A DNA stretch of 64,000 nucleotides from Salegentibacter salegens. GTDB taxonomy: Bacteria; Bacteroidota; Bacteroidia; Flavobacteriales; Flavobacteriaceae. Below are positions 61,798 to 64,000 of this stretch, piece after piece. Each line of letters opens with the position of its first letter. Position 1 is the stretch's first letter. The notes below the pieces were generated by a model. That model made no database searches. It worked only from the letters and a program-made list of their open reading frames with translations, and had not been told where the DNA came from. The position numbers and the translations under genes were made by a program. The stretch lies in NCBI RefSeq assembly GCF_900142975.1, contig NZ_LT670848.1:3162001-3226000 (forward strand), in the 5' to 3' direction.

Positions 61798-62715
61798 TTA
61801 AAGAACAATATCCTCAAAGGCGAAAATCGTCAAATAACCTTTATTACCGAAATACTCAAAAACCTCTTCTTTCTCTCCCGTAACCATCACAAAATCTCCA
61901 CCCCAGCCGCCAAGGCTTTTAACCGCTCCCTTGAAATCTGTAAAGCGGGCTTGTTTTACCCTGGGAGTCTGCAATGATTTTGAAAGCAAAGTCTCGTGAA
62001 TATTAATTAAAAGCTCAAATTCTGTAAGACTACTACAGTTTATGAATTGCTCAGTTAGTGAAGATATTTTTTCTGTAAGTCCGGTTTTATTTGCTTCTGG
62101 TAAAGCTTTATAATGTGCGATAGCCTCACGACTATTTTTTTTCTCGTTTAGGTAAACAAAAAAGATATTTTCGGAAAAATCAGGATAAAAGTTAGCTTTT
62201 AAAACCGAAACGCCATTTTCTGTAATTTGGTAAGTAATCGGTTGGGTATTTTGCGATGCCGCGATATCATAACCACTACCTCCAAAAGTGTTTTTAAGCA
62301 GTTTGTAGGCGTCAATTTCAAACCAGTCAGCAATGTTGTTGATTAAAGTTGAAGAGGTTCCTAAACCCCAATTTCTATTGAAATTCAGCCGGGTGGTAAT
62401 CTCAATTCCCATTTTTTCTTCAGAAAATATTTCAGGGTTTAATTGATGTGCTTCATTTATTATTTGCTGAAGTTTTTTACCGGTATTTTCTTCTCCTGAA
62501 ATGAATTCAATTTTTCCATTTTTAAATTCAAACTTTCCCTGAAACCATAGTTTATCGTTTTCATCAAAACTATTCCAGTGAATTGTATTTTCTTCAATTC
62601 TTTTAACTTCCAGCGACTGACCAAATTTTGTGGGTACGGCGAGGGCTTTTGCGCCGTCTAACACAGCATATTCCCCGGTTATTAAAAGTTTTCCGTTGCT
62701 GTAAAACTCTTTCAT
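61798..62715 (-). CDS. GHMP kinase (mevalonate-pathway type, GYDIA group)
   Basis: A 305-residue kinase. The N-terminal strand FYSNGKLLITGEYAVLDGAKALAVP is the GHMP start with the substrate-contact GEYAVL, the ATP loop is NRNWGLGTSSTLINNIADWF (about 115-135), and GGSGYDIAASQ carries the catalytic Asp and gives the flavobacterial GYDIA name. The C-terminal VKSLGGWGGDFVMVTG is the third GHMP motif. By its overlap with HMG-CoA reductase (4 bases) it likely phosphorylates mevalonate or phosphomevalonate. Which of the two is not decidable from sequence alone. Confidence 0.85.
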   Translation of the reverse strand: MKEFYSNGKLLITGEYAVLDGAKALAVPTKFGQSLEVKRIEENTIHWNSFDENDKLWFQGKFEFKNGKIEFISGEENTGKKLQQIINEAHQLNPEIFSEEKMGIEITTRLNFNRNWGLGTSSTLINNIADWFEIDAYKLLKNTFGGSGYDIAASQNTQPITYQITENGVSVLKANFYPDFSENIFFVYLNEKKNSREAIAHYKALPEANKTGLTEKISSLTEQFINCSSLTEFELLINIHETLLSKSLQTPRVKQARFTDFKGAVKSLGGWGGDFVMVTGEKEEVFEYFGNKGYLTIFAFEDIVL

Positions 62716-64000
62716 GAATTTCGCAATTTTTTCAATTCTTCAACAGCGCTGCTGTGGGTTACGGTGTGTTTAGTGAAATACCTGGTAAGTATTTCTTTTT
62801 CCTGAGCATTGGCTTTATGTTGATTTAAAATATTCATTAAATGCATTTTCATATGTCCCTGCTGAATACCAGTGGTGGTTAATGAATTTATTGCAGCAAA
62901 GTTTTGTGCGAGGCCGGCAACGGCTACAATTTTCATCAATTCTTTAGCACTTGGCTGCTGTAAAATATCTAAAGCAAGCTTTACTAAAGGATGTAAACTT
63001 GTTAATCCGCCAACGGTTCCCAACGCTAATGGAATTTCGATCCAGAATTTAAAAATACCATCTTCAATGCTGGCGTGGGTTAAGCTGGAGTATTTTCCGT
63101 TTCTGGCGGCATAAGCATGAATTCCGGCTTCTACTGCCCTGAAATCGTTCCCGGTAGCGAGAACCACGGCATCAATACCGTTCATGATTCCTTTGTTGTG
63201 GGTCACAGCACGATAAGGTTCTACTTCAGCAATATTTACCGCCTGGATAAATTTTTTCGCGAAATCTTCTCCGATTAAATCTTTATTTTCATTGAGTTCT
63301 TCTACCGGGCAGGAAACTTCAGCTCTCACTAAACATTCCGGTACATAGTTAGAAAGAATACTCATAATTATTTCAATATCCTTTTCTTCCGAAGAAAAAT
63401 TAGAGTACTGCTGGGCTTCATTTTCAAAAACTTCCGCAAATTTTTCCAGGCAGGAATTTATAAAATTCGCACCCATGGAATCTTTGGTCTCGAACTCGCA
63501 ATGCAACTGATAGTAATTATCAATTTCAGCGGTTTTATCTTTAAGTTTTATATCTAAAACCCCGCCGCCGCGTTTTTCCATATTGCGGGTAATAGGTTTT
63601 ACAGCTTCCAAAAGTTTAGGTTTGGTGGTTTTGAAAAACTGCTCCAGCTTTTGCTTATTTCCGAAGAAATTAAAATGTACCTGACCTATTTTTTTGGTAT
63701 CAATCACTTCTGCTTTAAATCCGCCACGTGTTCTCCAGAATTTCGCCGCTTTACTTGCTGCTGCAATTACAGAACTTTCTTCAATCGCCATAGGAATAGC
63801 AAGAAGATCTCCATTAATTAGGAAATTTGGCGCTAGGCCAAAAGGCAGGTAAAAGTTAGAGAGTGTATTTTCGGTAAATTCGTCGTGAAGTTGTTGTAGC
63901 CTGGAATCTTCGTTCCAGTATTGTCTTAGAATGGCAACGTCTTCGGGGCGGTCTTTCAGGTAGGTTTCGGCCAACCAGTCTATTTTTTCCTTCTTTGTAA
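62712..64000 (-). CDS. Hydroxymethylglutaryl-CoA reductase, class II, cut by window edge
   Basis: The frame runs from the right edge (TKKEKIDWLAETYL) through 430 residues to the stop at 62712. An internal TTG at 63974 is not the true start; the family N-terminus KxEKIDWLAE continues beyond the window. The catalytic Glu lies in TENTLSNFYLPFGLAPNFLI, Lys in THNKGIMNGIDAVVLATGND, the Asp in ATGNDFRAVEAG, and the His in GIQQGHMKMHLMN. This class usually uses NADH or NADPH in bacteria. It makes mevalonate for isoprenoids; presence with the GHMP kinase indicates that this organism uses the mevalonate route. Confidence 0.92.
   Translation of the reverse strand, partial: TKKEKIDWLAETYLKDRPEDVAILRQYWNEDSRLQQLHDEFTENTLSNFYLPFGLAPNFLINGDLLAIPMAIEESSVIAAASKAAKFWRTRGGFKAEVIDTKKIGQVHFNFFGNKQKLEQFFKTTKPKLLEAVKPITRNMEKRGGGVLDIKLKDKTAEIDNYYQLHCEFETKDSMGANFINSCLEKFAEVFENEAQQYSNFSSEEKDIEIIMSILSNYVPECLVRAEVSCPVEELNENKDLIGEDFAKKFIQAVNIAEVEPYRAVTHNKGIMNGIDAVVLATGNDFRAVEAGIHAYAARNGKYSSLTHASIEDGIFKFWIEIPLALGTVGGLTSLHPLVKLALDILQQPSAKELMKIVAVAGLAQNFAAINSLTTTGIQQGHMKMHLMNILNQHKANAQEKEILTRYFTKHTVTHSSAVEELKKLRNS

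Noticed and set aside
1..64000. CRISPR array, prophage, toxin-antitoxin or defence island
   Set aside because: No regularly spaced direct repeats, phage structural genes, Cas-like proteins or toxin pairs were seen; the only mobile gene is the IS5-group transposase.

Overview
The window looks like a chromosomal segment of a marine-type Flavobacteriaceae (Bacteroidota), in the general area of Gramella, Salegentibacter or Zunongwangia. This rests on a SusC/SusD pair, lipoprotein-rich glycoside hydrolase operons, promoters of the Bacteroidota TTTG / TAnnTTTG type (seen at four places), a mevalonate-pathway HMG-CoA reductase and low-GC coding. The genus is an inference.

Layout. (1) 1-22.6 kb: an arabinan utilisation locus. 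A hybrid two-component-type sensor (cut by the left edge) and a Nudix-type AraR regulator precede susC, susD, a GH51 arabinofuranosidase, two probable endo-arabinanases (GH43), a GH127/GH146 beta-L-arabinofuranosidase and two more GH43 enzymes. After a short regulatory gap come araB, araD, araA, a lipoprotein mutarotase and a sodium/sugar symporter, so polymer cleavage, uptake and conversion to xylulose-5-phosphate are all encoded. (2) 22.8-27.7 kb: an esterase, a GapN-like aldehyde dehydrogenase, an aldo/keto reductase and an SMP-30 lactonase-like lipoprotein. (3) 28-49 kb: a glucuronoxylan and hexuronate locus. A leftward operon (GH67, SDR reductase, uxuA, GH10, GH115, Gfo/Idh) diverges from a rightward one (GH3, uxaC, kdgK, eda, dctP, dctQ, dctM), followed by a LacI regulator and a GH43 xylosidase. 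Together they cover xylan cleavage, removal of (methyl)glucuronate side chains, TRAP uptake and glucuronate conversion to pyruvate plus glyceraldehyde-3-phosphate. (4) 49-51.4 kb: a further GH43 gene split by an IS5-group insertion sequence. (5) 51.6-53 kb: a response regulator next to a histidine kinase gene reduced to its two ends. (6) 53.1-53.7 kb: a probable structured non-coding RNA and tRNA-Phe. (7) 53.8-61.5 kb: core genes coaX, an outer membrane protein, a TPR protein, lptC, a small membrane protein, a CorC-type protein and a PpiD-type foldase. (8) 61.8-64 kb: a GHMP kinase and class II HMG-CoA reductase (cut by the right edge).

Regulation visible in the sequence. A 19-bp inverted motif is shared by the susC and araB promoters and is a candidate AraR operator. 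A CAAnCGnTTG palindrome occurs in the GH67/GH3 divergent region, before the GH43 xylosidase and before the split GH43 gene, and is a candidate operator of the local LacI protein. No CRISPR array, prophage or obvious defence system was seen. The best candidates for something undescribed are the multi-hairpin RNA at about 53.18-53.43 kb and the regulatory wiring of the two sugar loci.
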